Of a stretch of DNA of 64,000 bases, positions 18,952 to 27,644 are shown piece after piece (within the stretch, counting starts at the first letter, position 1; every line of letters starts with the position of its first letter). A program made the translations under genes and the position numbers. Under the pieces are notes generated by a model. That model had not been told where the DNA came from and made no database searches. It worked only from the letters and a program-made list of their open reading frames with translations. This stretch comes from Streptomyces sp. NBC_01241 (GTDB lineage Bacteria > Actinomycetota > Actinomycetes > Streptomycetales > Streptomycetaceae), in NCBI RefSeq assembly GCF_041435435.1, contig NZ_CP108494.1, positions 62,001 to 126,000 of the forward strand, read 5' to 3'.

Positions 18952-19718
18952 CGGCGAAACCCCCGCATCAGCGCGTTGACGTCCTGGCCTGCCCGCATCG
19001 CCGCCTCGGTGGGCAGGTCCGCGACACGGTAGAACAGGTCCTTCGCCGCGCGGAGGGCGCGGGGCTCGACAGCGGCCCACTGCTGCGCCGTCCCGAGCGC
19101 GGACTCGACCACGTCGTCCGGATCCACGACGCGATTGGCCAGGCCGTGCTCCAGGGCCTCGGCGGCGGCCAGCAGCCGTCCCGTACTGACGAGCTCGAAG
19201 GCGAGCTTGCGGCCCAGATGCCGCTGGAGTCCGGTCATCACCAGGGCCGGAACGATGGAGTGCCGCAGTTCGGGATAGCCGAACTTCAGGTCCGTGCCCA
19301 CGACCGTCATGTCGGCGCCTATGGCCAGTCCGGCGCCGCCGCCCACGGCGGCACCGCGCACGGCGGAGATGACCGGCGTACCCATCCGCTGCATCTGCGT
19401 CTGTACGTGGGCGGTCAGTGCCGCCCGTTCGAGGACGGCCTCCGGCTGATCGGGGGTGAGGGCCGAGAACTCCGAGAGGTCGGCGCCCGCGCAGAAGGCG
19501 CGCCCTGCGCCGGTGAGGACGACGGCGCGTACCTGGGTGTCGTCCTCGGCCGCGGTGAGCGCGGTGCTCAGGGCGCGGGTGAGCGCGGTGTCGAGGGCGT
19601 TGAGCTTGTCGGGGCGGTTGAGGGTGAGGACGCGGACGGGTCCTCGGTCCTCGACGAGCAGTACGTCGGTGGCGGCTGCGTCCGCGTCGGTCGGCTGCCC
19701 GCTGGTCGTGACAGTCAC
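18948..19718 (-). CDS. enoyl-CoA hydratase/isomerase family protein (copy 1)
   Basis: 256 residues. Crotonase hallmarks are FCAGADLSEF and AVRGAAVGGGAGLAIGAD; the second Glu is in GYPELRHSIVP. The first hydratase Glu is replaced by Gly (GGGAG), so it may be an isomerase, a lyase-type crotonase or a half-site hydratase. It is the second gene of the operon, 30 bp after the lyase-like gene. Confidence 0.86.
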   Translation of the reverse strand: MTVTTSGQPTDADAAATDVLLVEDRGPVRVLTLNRPDKLNALDTALTRALSTALTAAEDDTQVRAVVLTGAGRAFCAGADLSEFSALTPDQPEAVLERAALTAHVQTQMQRMGTPVISAVRGAAVGGGAGLAIGADMTVVGTDLKFGYPELRHSIVPALVMTGLQRHLGRKLAFELVSTGRLLAAAEALEHGLANRVVDPDDVVESALGTAQQWAAVEPRALRAAKDLFYRVADLPTEAAMRAGQDVNALMRGFRR

Positions 19719-19748
19719 GGAAGGTTCTCCTCGGTCGGGCGGTGGGGG

Positions 19749-20681
19749 TCAGGCTGCGGCGGCGGAGCGCCGGAATCCGGCGCGGGCCACCATGCTGTGC
19801 AGGGGGCGGCCCAGTGCCTCCTCGCAGGCCCGGGATGCGGCGGCGAGCGCGTCCAGGTCGATACCGGTGTCCACGCCCATCGCGTCGAACAGGCACACCA
19901 GGTCCTCGGTGCAGACGTTTCCAGTGAGGCCGGCTCCGTAGCCGATCTTCGACGGATGGCCGCCGACGCCTCCGAAGGCGCTGTCGAAGTGGCGGCAGCC
20001 GGCCTCCAGGGCGGCGACCGCGTTGGCAATGGCCGTTCCGCGGGTGTTGTGGAAGTGGGAGATCACCGCAAGGCCGGGGTGGGCCCGGTCCAGGCGGTTG
20101 AAGAGGGCGGCGACGGCGGCGGGGGTGGCGACGCCCGTGGTGTCCCCCAGGGTGACGGCGTCCGCGCCGAGGTCGGCGAAGCGGGCGACGTCCTCGGCGA
20201 CGCGTCCGGGATCGACGCGCCCCTCGAAGGGGCAGCCGAACGCGACGGACACCACGCCCACCAGCCGGAAGCGGCCGTCCGCCAGGGCGACCATCTCCTC
20301 GACACGCTCCCACTGCTGCGCCCGTGTGGTGCGCAGGTTCTTCTGCGTGTGGCTCTCACTGGCCGATACCAGCAGGCTCAGTTCCTCGGCGCCCACGCCG
20401 CGGTCGAGGTCGCTCATGGCCCGTTCGACCGCCCTTGGATTGGGGCACGTCGCCTTGAACGCCACGCCGGGTCGGTGGGTGACACCTGCCAGGACCTCAC
20501 CGGCGTCGGCGAAGGCGGGCACCCACTTCGGATGGCTGTAACTGGTCGCCTCGATACGGCGGAAGCCCGCATCGGCAAATGTTTCCAGCAGGGCGATTTT
20601 TGTTGTGGTCGGCACGAACGTGGGTTCGTGTTGCAGCCCGTCCCGGGCGAAGCACTCACAGATGGTGACCGTGTCGGTCAT
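19749..20681 (-). CDS. hydroxymethylglutaryl-CoA lyase-like protein
   Basis: A 310-residue HMGL/isopropylmalate-synthase-type TIM barrel: ARDGLQHEP with the active-site Arg, SVAFGCPFEGRV, LGDTTGVATP, and SHFHNTRGTAIANAVAALEA with the metal-binding His pair. The C-terminal signature reads GGVGGHPSKIGYGAGLTGN: the catalytic Cys of classical HMG-CoA lyases is His here. It may therefore cleave or condense a different 3-hydroxyacyl-CoA. The ATG follows GAGGAGG. It is the first gene of the operon, directly downstream of a MarR-type palindrome. Confidence 0.85.
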   Translation of the reverse strand: MTDTVTICECFARDGLQHEPTFVPTTTKIALLETFADAGFRRIEATSYSHPKWVPAFADAGEVLAGVTHRPGVAFKATCPNPRAVERAMSDLDRGVGAEELSLLVSASESHTQKNLRTTRAQQWERVEEMVALADGRFRLVGVVSVAFGCPFEGRVDPGRVAEDVARFADLGADAVTLGDTTGVATPAAVAALFNRLDRAHPGLAVISHFHNTRGTAIANAVAALEAGCRHFDSAFGGVGGHPSKIGYGAGLTGNVCTEDLVCLFDAMGVDTGIDLDALAAASRACEEALGRPLHSMVARAGFRRSAAAA

Positions 20682-20725
20682 CGAGCCACCTCCTCAGGAT
20701 GACTCGACAACTACTACCCCCCAGC

Positions 20726-20742
20726 TGTTGATAACGTCAACA
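20726..20742. promoter_or_regulatory. palindromic operator before the catabolic operon
   Basis: TGTTGATAACGTCAACA is a 17-bp palindrome 45 bp upstream of the lyase-like start and just past the marR stop. Its core, GTTGATAACGTCAAC, matches 14 of 15 bases of the palindrome at 21257-21271. A probable MarR binding site. Confidence 0.7.
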
Positions 20743-20743
20743 C

Positions 20744-21238
20744 CTAATCTTCATCGAGGTGCTCCCGCTCCCGCCGCTCCAGGGACAGTGCCAGGTCGGC
20801 CAGCTTCTCCAGGGCGCGCCCCAGGACCTGCGCCTCCTCGTCGGAGAGCAGCGCAGCGAAAGCCGCGTCCCGCTCGTTCGCGGCCTCGATGAGGCCCCGG
20901 TAGACCTCGACCCCGGAATTAGTGAGGGCCAACTGTCGGCTGCGGCCCACCCCCTCGGTGCGGTTCACGAGGCCGCGTTCGACCAGGCCGCGGACGACGC
21001 GGCTCATCTGGGCCTTGTCCAGACCGGCCCGTCGGGCCAGCCGGTTGAGCGTCAGCGTCGGATCGGCCGCGATCAGGGCGAGGGTGCGCCACTCACCGAG
21101 ACTCACGTCGAACTCGCGGCGGTACCTGAGCGCCGCACTGCGCGACAGGGCCGAGGACGTCCGCGAGAGCCGGTAAGACAGCAGCTCGGAGATCGGCGCA
21201 AGGTCTCGGCCGTCGTCACGTTTCACCATGGGCGGCAT
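20744..21238 (-). CDS. MarR-family transcriptional regulator
   Basis: 164 residues from the ATG at 21238 (MPPMVKRDD). Winged HTH: SLGEWRTLALIAADPTLTLN, LARRAGLDKAQMSRVVRGLV and the wing LVNRTEGVGRSRQLALT. A longer frame extends upstream but overlaps the operator, so the short start is preferred; an ATG at 21229 is also possible, and neither has a strong ribosome site. It lies between the operon and the transporter with palindromes on both sides, so it probably represses both and itself, released by an acid or acyl-CoA ligand. Confidence 0.88.
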   Translation of the reverse strand: MPPMVKRDDGRDLAPISELLSYRLSRTSSALSRSAALRYRREFDVSLGEWRTLALIAADPTLTLNRLARRAGLDKAQMSRVVRGLVERGLVNRTEGVGRSRQLALTNSGVEVYRGLIEAANERDAAFAALLSDEEAQVLGRALEKLADLALSLERREREHLDED

Positions 21239-21256
21239 GGTATCTCTGCCGAGGGT

Positions 21257-21271
21257 GTTGACTTTATCAAC
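21257..21271. promoter_or_regulatory. palindromic operator between marR and the transporter gene
   Basis: GTTGACTTTATCAAC, an inverted repeat with GTTGA/TCAAC arms, lies in the 100-bp divergent promoter region. Its complement, GTTGATAAAGTCAAC, differs by one base from the copy at 20727-20741. Confidence 0.7.
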
Positions 21272-21338
21272 TTGAGCGTCGGAAACTCGCCATGCCCGCC
21301 GCTCTTGGCGACATACCTCGACAAAGGAGTCGTACGTC

Positions 21339-22697
21339 GTGGCCGACCCCTCGACCTCCACCGCACCACAGGACGCAGTCGACGCCTCCGCAGTCGACCG
21401 CGCCGCGACCTATCGCACCATCGCCTGGCGCGTCATGCCGCTCCTGGTCATCTGTTACATCGTCAGCTTCATCGACCGCACCAACATCGGAATCGCCCAG
21501 CACGGGCTCGAGCGGGACCTCGGCTTCGGCTCCGCCGTCTACGGCCTCGGCGTGACCCTGTTCTTCGTCGGTTTCATCCTCTTCGAAGTACCGAGCAGCG
21601 CTCTACTGGCCCGGCTCGGGGCCCGCAAGACGCTCGTGCGCATCATGGTGTCCTGGGGCGTCGTCACCCTCGCAACCTCACTGGTCCACAACGAGATCAC
21701 CTTCTACGTCGCGAGGTTCCTCCTCGGCGTCACGGAGGCCGGCTTCTTCCCCGGAGCCCTCTACTTCCTCTCGCGCTGGTTCCCCTCCGCACGGCGTACG
21801 CGCATGACCGCGGTGTTCTTCGCGGGCGTCCCCGTCTCCGGTGTCCTGGGCTCCCTCATGTCCGGCGCCATCATGAAGGCCTTCGACGGCGGCACGCGGA
21901 TCGCGGACTGGCAGTGGCTGTTCATCATCGAGGGGATTCCCCCGATCCTGCTCGCCGGCGCCGTCCTGCTGTGGCTCGTCGACGAACCCGAGCAGGCACG
22001 CTGGCTGACTCCCGCCCAGCGGGCGGCCGTCCGTCTGGACCTGGACGCGGACCAGCAGCGCAAGAAGGCCGAGCAGACGGCCGGCAAGGGACACGGCGGG
22101 CTGCTGCTCGCCCTGAGAGACCCCAAGGTGTGGATCATCGGCCTCTGCGCCTGCGGGGCCTACACGCTCGCCAACGCCGTGTCGTTCTGGACGCCGCGGA
22201 TCATTGCCGACGCGGGCGTCGGGGATGTCCTCGACCTGGGCTTTTTCTCCGCCCTGCCGCCCTTGTTCGGCATCGTCGTCATGCTGATCGTGGGACGGCA
22301 CTCCGACCGCACCCTGGAACGCCGCTGGCACGCGGCCCTCAGCTGGACCGTCGCGGCCCTGGCCATGGTGGCGATCTCGGTGTCCGGAGACGATGTCGCC
22401 GTGGTCGTGGTGCTCCTGGCGATCCTGGCCGCGGCCCACTATTCGGGCCTCACCGTCTTCTACTCCATCCCCTCCATCTACCTGAGCGAACGCGCGGCGG
22501 CCACCGGAATCGCGCTCGTCACCTCGATGGGGTCCTTCGCGGCGGCCGCGTCGCCATCCCTGCTCGGATTCATCCAGGCCAGCACCGGCAGCCTGTCGCT
22601 CGGCCTGCAGATCAGCGCCGGGATTGTGCTGCTCGCCGTCGTCCTGCTGCTGGTCGGGGTCAAGGCGAAGGACTTGCGAGAACAACGCCCCTCCTGA
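21339..22697 (+). CDS. MFS transporter, anion:cation symporter type
   Basis: 452 residues with about 12 hydrophobic helices in two groups of six and a polar central loop near residues 225-255. LLVICYIVSFIDRTNIGIAQ and FEVPSSALLARLGARK match the ACS branch of MFS (phthalate, tartrate, hydroxyphenylacetate and similar carboxylate importers). GTG start with AAAGGAG 11 bp upstream. Divergent from marR and sharing its operator, it probably imports the acid that the minus-strand operon degrades. Confidence 0.88.
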   Translation: MADPSTSTAPQDAVDASAVDRAATYRTIAWRVMPLLVICYIVSFIDRTNIGIAQHGLERDLGFGSAVYGLGVTLFFVGFILFEVPSSALLARLGARKTLVRIMVSWGVVTLATSLVHNEITFYVARFLLGVTEAGFFPGALYFLSRWFPSARRTRMTAVFFAGVPVSGVLGSLMSGAIMKAFDGGTRIADWQWLFIIEGIPPILLAGAVLLWLVDEPEQARWLTPAQRAAVRLDLDADQQRKKAEQTAGKGHGGLLLALRDPKVWIIGLCACGAYTLANAVSFWTPRIIADAGVGDVLDLGFFSALPPLFGIVVMLIVGRHSDRTLERRWHAALSWTVAALAMVAISVSGDDVAVVVVLLAILAAAHYSGLTVFYSIPSIYLSERAAATGIALVTSMGSFAAAASPSLLGFIQASTGSLSLGLQISAGIVLLAVVLLLVGVKAKDLREQRPS

Positions 22698-22815
22698 CGC
22701 GCCGGAAGCGAGCTGCCGGGCCGGACGAGGACGACGAGGACGCGGGGTGGCCGCGGGGGTCTCCGCCTCCTCACGTAAGCCGGTTGATGTGCTTGCCGCC
22801 GGCGCCTGTCGGGTT

Positions 22816-22849
22816 CCGCGCCTCCGGGTTTGGGGACCCGGAGGCGCGG
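22816..22849 (+). terminator. strong intrinsic terminator after the transporter gene
   Basis: A perfect 14-bp stem, CCGCGCCTCCGGGT with ACCCGGAGGCGCGG, and a 6-base loop (22830-22835), 120 bp after the MFS stop. Confidence 0.8.
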
Positions 22850-23503
22850 CGGCCGGCCTGTGGCAGCCCACACGGCCACCATGTGATGTCGACGCCGTCG
22901 ACGTGGTCCGCCTTGGCGCCGACGGAAGACCGGAAAGCCGCGGTCACCCCGCAGGAACTGTCGGCCGGGGCCTTGTCACGTTGGCTGGCATGCCTGCAAT
23001 GCCGGTGATTTTTCGTGTTTCCGCAGGTCGGATGGGGTGCCGGGTAACTCTGAGTGCGTAGCGGACGTTACTCGGCGTGCGGGGCTGGTCGCGTTTCCTG
23101 ACCTCGAAAGTGTTCTTGGTCGGCTTCTTGATGCGCTGGCACTGCCGGTTGCGAGCGAGCGTTTCTGATCACCAAGAGCCGCCTGGCCCGGCGAGGCGCA
23201 CCGCCGTCGCCGTGATGGACAAAATGCTCGACGACGCCTTCGTACGGCGTGGCGCGCCTCTGGAGCACACCCTCGCCACGCTCGCCGAGCTGACTGCCAA
23301 ATGGTCCCACCCGTACGGCGTGTCCGAACGGTTGCGTCGCAGGACTTCGAGGGAATTCTTCCGCCGTGTCCCCTGGGGCAATCCCATTTGAGCAACATCT
23401 GCGGTTGCCACTGCGAGTTACAGGTCAGAGGGCATGCTCACATGGTGTGCCCCGGAATGGACGGCGCGGTGAGGACGCCGGGATGCCGTGACCGAGGGGG
23501 TAC
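22850..23503. other. region without a recognised gene
   Basis: A plus-strand frame at 23077-23391 (104 residues, with LEHTLATLAELTAKW and SERLRRRTSREFFRR) looks partly protein-like, but it has no ribosome site and I do not recognise it. It may be the tail of a broken gene. Nothing else is supported. Confidence 0.35.
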
Positions 23504-23833
23504 CCGACCTGGCTCTTCGCCGCCGACGGTACCGAGCTCGCCCGCGGCTACTCCCGCGAAATCAACCTTCACGAGCCCGCAGAGAAAGACGCCCCCGGCA
23601 AGCTCCAGGGCGGCGAGACGCGCCTCGCCGACGCCACGATCTACTGCTCCCTCGAACCGTGTGCGAAGCGCACCTCCCGACCCTGCTCCTGCGCCCGGCT
23701 CATCCGCGAGACCAAGATCCGGCGCGTCTTCATCGCCCGGCGGGAGGCGGACACCTCGCCCCCGGCGCGACGCGCCGAACTCCTCGATAACGCTGGCATC
23801 ACTGTCATCGAGCTGGCCGAATACACCGACGCC
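23504..23833 (+). pseudogene. pyrimidine/cytidine-type deaminase fragment
   Basis: The frame reads PTWLFAADGTELARGYSREI, then LADATIYCSLEPCAKRTSRP and ARLIRETKIRRVFIARRE. This is the PCxxC-side half of a zinc deaminase of the RibD/dCMP group. The start and the clear HAE zinc motif are missing, and after AEYTDACLR the frame runs into unrelated DNA. Broken gene. Confidence 0.55.
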
Positions 23834-23839
23834 TGCCTC

Positions 23840-24112
23840 CGTCGTCAACGCCGTTGCGGTCCACCCCGGGGATGGCGGGCACAGGAAGTTTTGGCGACCC
23901 AGGTCGAGTTCCATGGCACAGTGCTGCTGATGCCGCGTGGAGACGCCGGTTGTGCGGGTGACAGCGGTAAAGGCGATTGTCGCCCCGTCGAGTTCGAGAG
24001 CGGCGAGGACGGTCAGGGTGCGCTGCCGTTCGTCAAGGCTGGCTCGGCGGCGTTCCCATCCGGTGCGGGCGGGTTCGGTGGCAGACTCCTTGAGGAGAGA
24101 AGGAGTTGCCAT
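23840..24112 (-). pseudogene. possible DUF6262/TnpC-like remnant
   Basis: Minus-strand reading: LLKESATEPARTGWERRRAS, LDERQRTLTVLAALELDGAT and IAFTAVTRTTGVSTR. The pattern of a helical segment plus an HTH resembles small DUF6262 proteins that accompany tyrosine recombinases. It overlaps the start of the DUF4236 gene and has no partner recombinase. Confidence 0.3.
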
Positions 24113-26063
24113 GGGGTTTGGCTTCCGGGTCGGTGTGCCGGGAATGAGTGTGCGGGTCTCAACACGAGGTGTACGTACGTCGGTCGGTCCCCGCGCGGCA
24201 CGCATCAGCGTCGGCAGCGGAGGAGCCCGTATCTCGTCCGGCCTCGGCCCCTTCTACGCCTCCAGCTCGCTGCGCGGCGGAGGCAGCCGCCGCGGGACAA
24301 GTACTCGCCGCACGGCCTCGCGCCCCAGGTCCGTGGCGCCTTCGGCGGCGCAGCTCGACCGGGCACGTCGGCAGGCGGAGCGGGCACAGCAGGATGCCCA
24401 GCGGGATGCAGCTATTGCCCAGTTGACGGAGCTTCGTCGGCAGATGACCAGCGTGCATCTGCAGTCCTTCCCGATGGCGCGCCAGCCCGTCGTGCCTGGG
24501 CCTCCCCCGCTGGGCCTGCCCTGGGCGCAAGCCGAGGCTCAGGCGTTCCATCTGCAGGGAGTGGGCCGTTTCGCCCGTGCCGAACGCAGCGCGGCCAAGT
24601 CCCGTGCGGCCTTGGAGGCGCCCTCCTTTCTGGCCGCCGAACAGGCACGTCTGCATGCCGCGCACGCATCGCTGTGCGCCGAGGCGGAGCACTGGTGGCA
24701 GGCACTCGCGGCGAACGACGAGGAGACCGTCTGCGAGGCGGTGAACACCGCGTTCTCCGACAATCCGGCCGCTGGGTGCGCGGTCGGTGTCGACGGTTCG
24801 GTGCTGTCGGTCGTCATGCGCCAGCAGGATCTCGACGCGATGCCCACCCAGACTCCGGGCCTCACTCCCAGTGGGCGCCCCACCCTGAAGAACCTCACCA
24901 AACGAGACCGGACCCTGTGGTGGCTCACCTCCATGGGCTCCAACATCATCGCCACCCTCAAGGAAGGATTCGCCACCGCACCCGGCATCACTGCCGTCGA
25001 TCTCGCTGTTCTCACCCGCCTCCCTGACACCCAGCTCCTCGGCTTCGTGGCCTACGGGCGCTGGACCAGCCAGGCCGTCGAGTCGGCACCCTGGCACGAA
25101 CCCGAGGACGCCCTTCGGCTCCTGGACATCGGGCAGGACGTGGCGTGTTCGGTCACCACGACGGCCTCCGGGAATTTCTCCAGCACGGTCAAGCCGCTCG
25201 ACATCAGCCGCACTACCGGACTCCAGGACCTCCTCGACCACGCCCAAGAGGACCCGGACACACCGGAAACTTCCCTGGCCGACCTGGACATCGGCCTCGG
25301 TGCCAACAGCACGCCAGGTGGTCGTACGCCGACCACGGGATCCGATCCGTACCGGATCCGCACCTTCGCGGAATGGCAGAGCGACATGGCAACCTCACCA
25401 ATCTCACCCCATCCTCCGAACCCGGCCCCGCAACCACACCGCGAGCCGCCCACGTCTCTCACCCCCGGCCAGACAGTGGTGCTGCCGAAAGAGGCCTGGC
25501 AAGGAATGCTCATCGCGTTCACCTTCGCCGGAGCGGACGCCGACCTGACCCTCTTCCTGACGGGCACGGACGGCCGCGTGTCCGACGACCAGGACTTCGT
25601 CTTCTACAACCAGCCCTCTGCCGCCAACGGCGCGTCCCGCCTCCTGGGCAAGCAGGCCGAAGGTCCCCACGTCACCGAGAAGGCCGCCGTACACCTCACC
25701 GCCCTGCCCGAGCACGTCCAACGCGTCGTCGTCTCCATCAACATGGACGTGGACACCGGCCTGACCTGCGCCGCCCTCACCCACGCGGCGCTCTACATGG
25801 ACTGTGGCACCGGCGCCGCCTGGACATTCCAGCCCCCAGCCGATCCCCACATCCGCGCCATGGCCATCGCCGAGCTCTACCGGCACCACTCAGACGGCCA
25901 ACCCGTATGGAAACTACGGGCCATCGGCCAGGGATGGGCTGACGGCCTCGACGGACTCGCCCGCGCACACGGAGTCGATCGAGTAACCAACCCCGCTCGA
26001 CCGTCGGGACGCCCGAAGCCGTCCTCCCCGACGCCCAAGCGAAGGATCGACGACACCCGGTAG
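24111..26063 (+). CDS. DUF4236 and TerD-domain fusion protein
   Basis: 650 residues; ATG preceded by AGGAG. Residues 1-55 form a DUF4236 module of repeated beta-strands (GFGFRVGVPGMSVRVSTRGV, GGARISSGLGPFYASSS). Residues 75-115 are an Ala/Gln/Arg-rich probable coiled coil. The middle (about 130-400) is a conserved alpha/beta region I cannot name. Residues 448-625 are a TerD-type domain (TPGQTVVLPKEAWQG, DLTLFLTGTDGRVSDDQDFV, ALPEHVQRVVVSINMD, GQGWADGLDGLARAHGVD). TerD domains bind calcium and act in tellurite-resistance/phage-resistance type stress systems. A TerF-like VWA gene lies 0.8 kb downstream. Cytoplasmic; no signal peptide. Confidence 0.85.
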   Translation: MGFGFRVGVPGMSVRVSTRGVRTSVGPRAARISVGSGGARISSGLGPFYASSSLRGGGSRRGTSTRRTASRPRSVAPSAAQLDRARRQAERAQQDAQRDAAIAQLTELRRQMTSVHLQSFPMARQPVVPGPPPLGLPWAQAEAQAFHLQGVGRFARAERSAAKSRAALEAPSFLAAEQARLHAAHASLCAEAEHWWQALAANDEETVCEAVNTAFSDNPAAGCAVGVDGSVLSVVMRQQDLDAMPTQTPGLTPSGRPTLKNLTKRDRTLWWLTSMGSNIIATLKEGFATAPGITAVDLAVLTRLPDTQLLGFVAYGRWTSQAVESAPWHEPEDALRLLDIGQDVACSVTTTASGNFSSTVKPLDISRTTGLQDLLDHAQEDPDTPETSLADLDIGLGANSTPGGRTPTTGSDPYRIRTFAEWQSDMATSPISPHPPNPAPQPHREPPTSLTPGQTVVLPKEAWQGMLIAFTFAGADADLTLFLTGTDGRVSDDQDFVFYNQPSAANGASRLLGKQAEGPHVTEKAAVHLTALPEHVQRVVVSINMDVDTGLTCAALTHAALYMDCGTGAAWTFQPPADPHIRAMAIAELYRHHSDGQPVWKLRAIGQGWADGLDGLARAHGVDRVTNPARPSGRPKPSSPTPKRRIDDTR

Positions 26064-26095
26064 GTCCTCACCGCGCCACCACTCCCTTGGCGAGA

Positions 26096-26830
26096 TCACT
26101 CCCAGGCGCAGCCAGCGTCTTGGTGATCGGTGTGATGCCGCATCCAGACCACGACGTCGCAGACCCGCAGCACGCTGACCGTTTCGGGTAGTCCGGCAGC
26201 CTGCCGCAGGGTCAGCAGCTCGCGTTGGAGGGCGTAGTCGTCGGCGCGTAGGGCGCTGTGCAGGGCGTGCCAGAAGGAGCGTGGTTGGCCGACGGCGCAG
26301 CGTACGACGCGGTCGTAGACGGGCAGTAGTCGGGGTCGCTTGCGGGCGAGGAGCTTGCCGGCGGTGGCCCATCCGATGCCTGGCTGGTCACGGAGTAGGT
26401 GCCACGCTTTGTGTGCCGGTGAACCGGGAGCCAGGTCGGCTTCCGTGGCGTCGGCCATGTCTATGTCCCGGGGAATGGCACGAAGCAGTGTGGAAAGTTG
26501 TATCCCGGCGTAGCCTTCCAGAAGATCCAGTGCGGCAGCCGCGGGAACGGTGACTGACAGGGTTTGCACTGCGATGAGGTCCTCAGCAGTTACCGCGTCG
26601 GCGACTGCTGGGTGGTCACCTCCACCGCCCAGAGCCTCGAATCGGGCTCCCGTGAACGCAGCGGCCCCTGGGCTTCGGTCCAAGCCGAAGTAGCGGCGCA
26701 GGTCCGCGACGGAGCCCGCGTCGGTGACGAGGGCATGGAGCCGTTCCGCAAAAGGATGGGGAAGATCAGGTAAGGACACCAGCGGCTCCAGGTCAGGCAG
26801 GTTGACAGGCAGTACTCGGAGCCACTTCAT
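26096..26830 (-). CDS. DUF6308 family protein
   Basis: 244 residues; features include RYFGLDRSPGAAAFTGARFE, FEALGGGGDHPAVAD, VTAEDLIAVQTLSV, GIGWATAGKLLARKRPRLLPVYDRVV (described in part) and a C-terminal WMRHHTDHQDAGCAWE. The helix-hairpin-helix-like GIGWATAGKLLARK suggests nucleic-acid contact, but no function is known. It is convergent with the TerD fusion gene and divergent from the VWA gene, sharing a 67-bp promoter region with it. Confidence 0.75.
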   Translation of the reverse strand: MKWLRVLPVNLPDLEPLVSLPDLPHPFAERLHALVTDAGSVADLRRYFGLDRSPGAAAFTGARFEALGGGGDHPAVADAVTAEDLIAVQTLSVTVPAAAALDLLEGYAGIQLSTLLRAIPRDIDMADATEADLAPGSPAHKAWHLLRDQPGIGWATAGKLLARKRPRLLPVYDRVVRCAVGQPRSFWHALHSALRADDYALQRELLTLRQAAGLPETVSVLRVCDVVVWMRHHTDHQDAGCAWE

Positions 26831-26897
26831 CTCTTTCGCAACGGTCGCATTGGGTAAACGCTGCTTTTGGTCAGCAGCGAGGCGTCACCATGAGGGG

Positions 26898-27644
26898 ATG
26901 ACCGCGACGAACGGCATGCAGCGAGCACCAGCTATCAGCCTGTCCAAGGTGCAAGAACGTGCGCCCGACCTGGTCAGCCTGTACAAGGTCGCGGGCGACA
27001 GTATCCGCGGGCATGGGCTGGAGGGCGTGCGGGCCGCGGTGTACCTCGTGCTGGACCGGTCCGGGTCGATGCGGCCCTACTACCGGGACGGGACCATGCA
27101 GCATCTGGCCGAGCAGGTCCTGTCGCTGTCGGCTCATCTCGACGACGACGGGATCGTGCCCGTGGTGTTCTTCTCCACGGATGTCGACGGGTCCACTGAC
27201 CTGACGCTCGGCGGGCACCGCGGCCGCATCAACAAGCTGCACGAGAACCTCGGTCATATGGGGCGCACGAACTACCACTGGGCCATGGACGAGGTCATCG
27301 ACCACTACATGGAGTCCGGCAGCCGGTCACCGGCCCTGGTCATCTTCCAGACCGACGGCGGGCCCACCAGCAAGCTCGCCGCCGAACGCTACCTATGCAA
27401 GGCAGCACGACTCCCCCTGTTCTGGCAGTTCGTTGGCTTCGGTGACCCCGACAGTAACGAGTTCGCGTTCTTGCGGAGGCTGGATACCCTCGCCGTGCCG
27501 GCCTGCCGCGTCGTCGACAACGCCGGCTTCTTCCACGCCGACCGCACCCCGAAGGCCACTGGCGACCACCAGCTCTTCGACCGGCTGCTCCACGAATTCC
27601 CCGACTGGCTGGCCGCCGCCCACACCGCCCACATCGTGCAGTGA
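26898..27644 (+). CDS. TerF-like VWA domain protein
   Basis: 248 residues; ATG at 26898 follows GAGGGG. The VWA metal-ion site is complete: LVLDRSGSMRPYY (DxSxS), the Thr region GRTNYHWAMDE and IFQTDGGPTS. Sequence type is that of VWA proteins in tellurium-resistance (ter) clusters, and the TerD-domain fusion next door agrees. It may form a membrane-linked complex with TerD proteins (family knowledge). It ends directly before an ISL3 relic, so downstream ter genes may have been lost. Confidence 0.85.
   Translation: MTATNGMQRAPAISLSKVQERAPDLVSLYKVAGDSIRGHGLEGVRAAVYLVLDRSGSMRPYYRDGTMQHLAEQVLSLSAHLDDDGIVPVVFFSTDVDGSTDLTLGGHRGRINKLHENLGHMGRTNYHWAMDEVIDHYMESGSRSPALVIFQTDGGPTSKLAAERYLCKAARLPLFWQFVGFGDPDSNEFAFLRRLDTLAVPACRVVDNAGFFHADRTPKATGDHQLFDRLLHEFPDWLAAAHTAHIVQ

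Noticed and set aside
18924..20702. 592-codon plus-strand open frame
   Set aside because: Antisense to the CoA-transferase, hydratase and lyase-like genes, all well supported on the minus strand.
20759..23008. 749-codon plus-strand open frame across marR and the transporter
   Set aside because: Shadow of marR (antisense) and of the MFS gene in another frame; Arg-rich with no domain.
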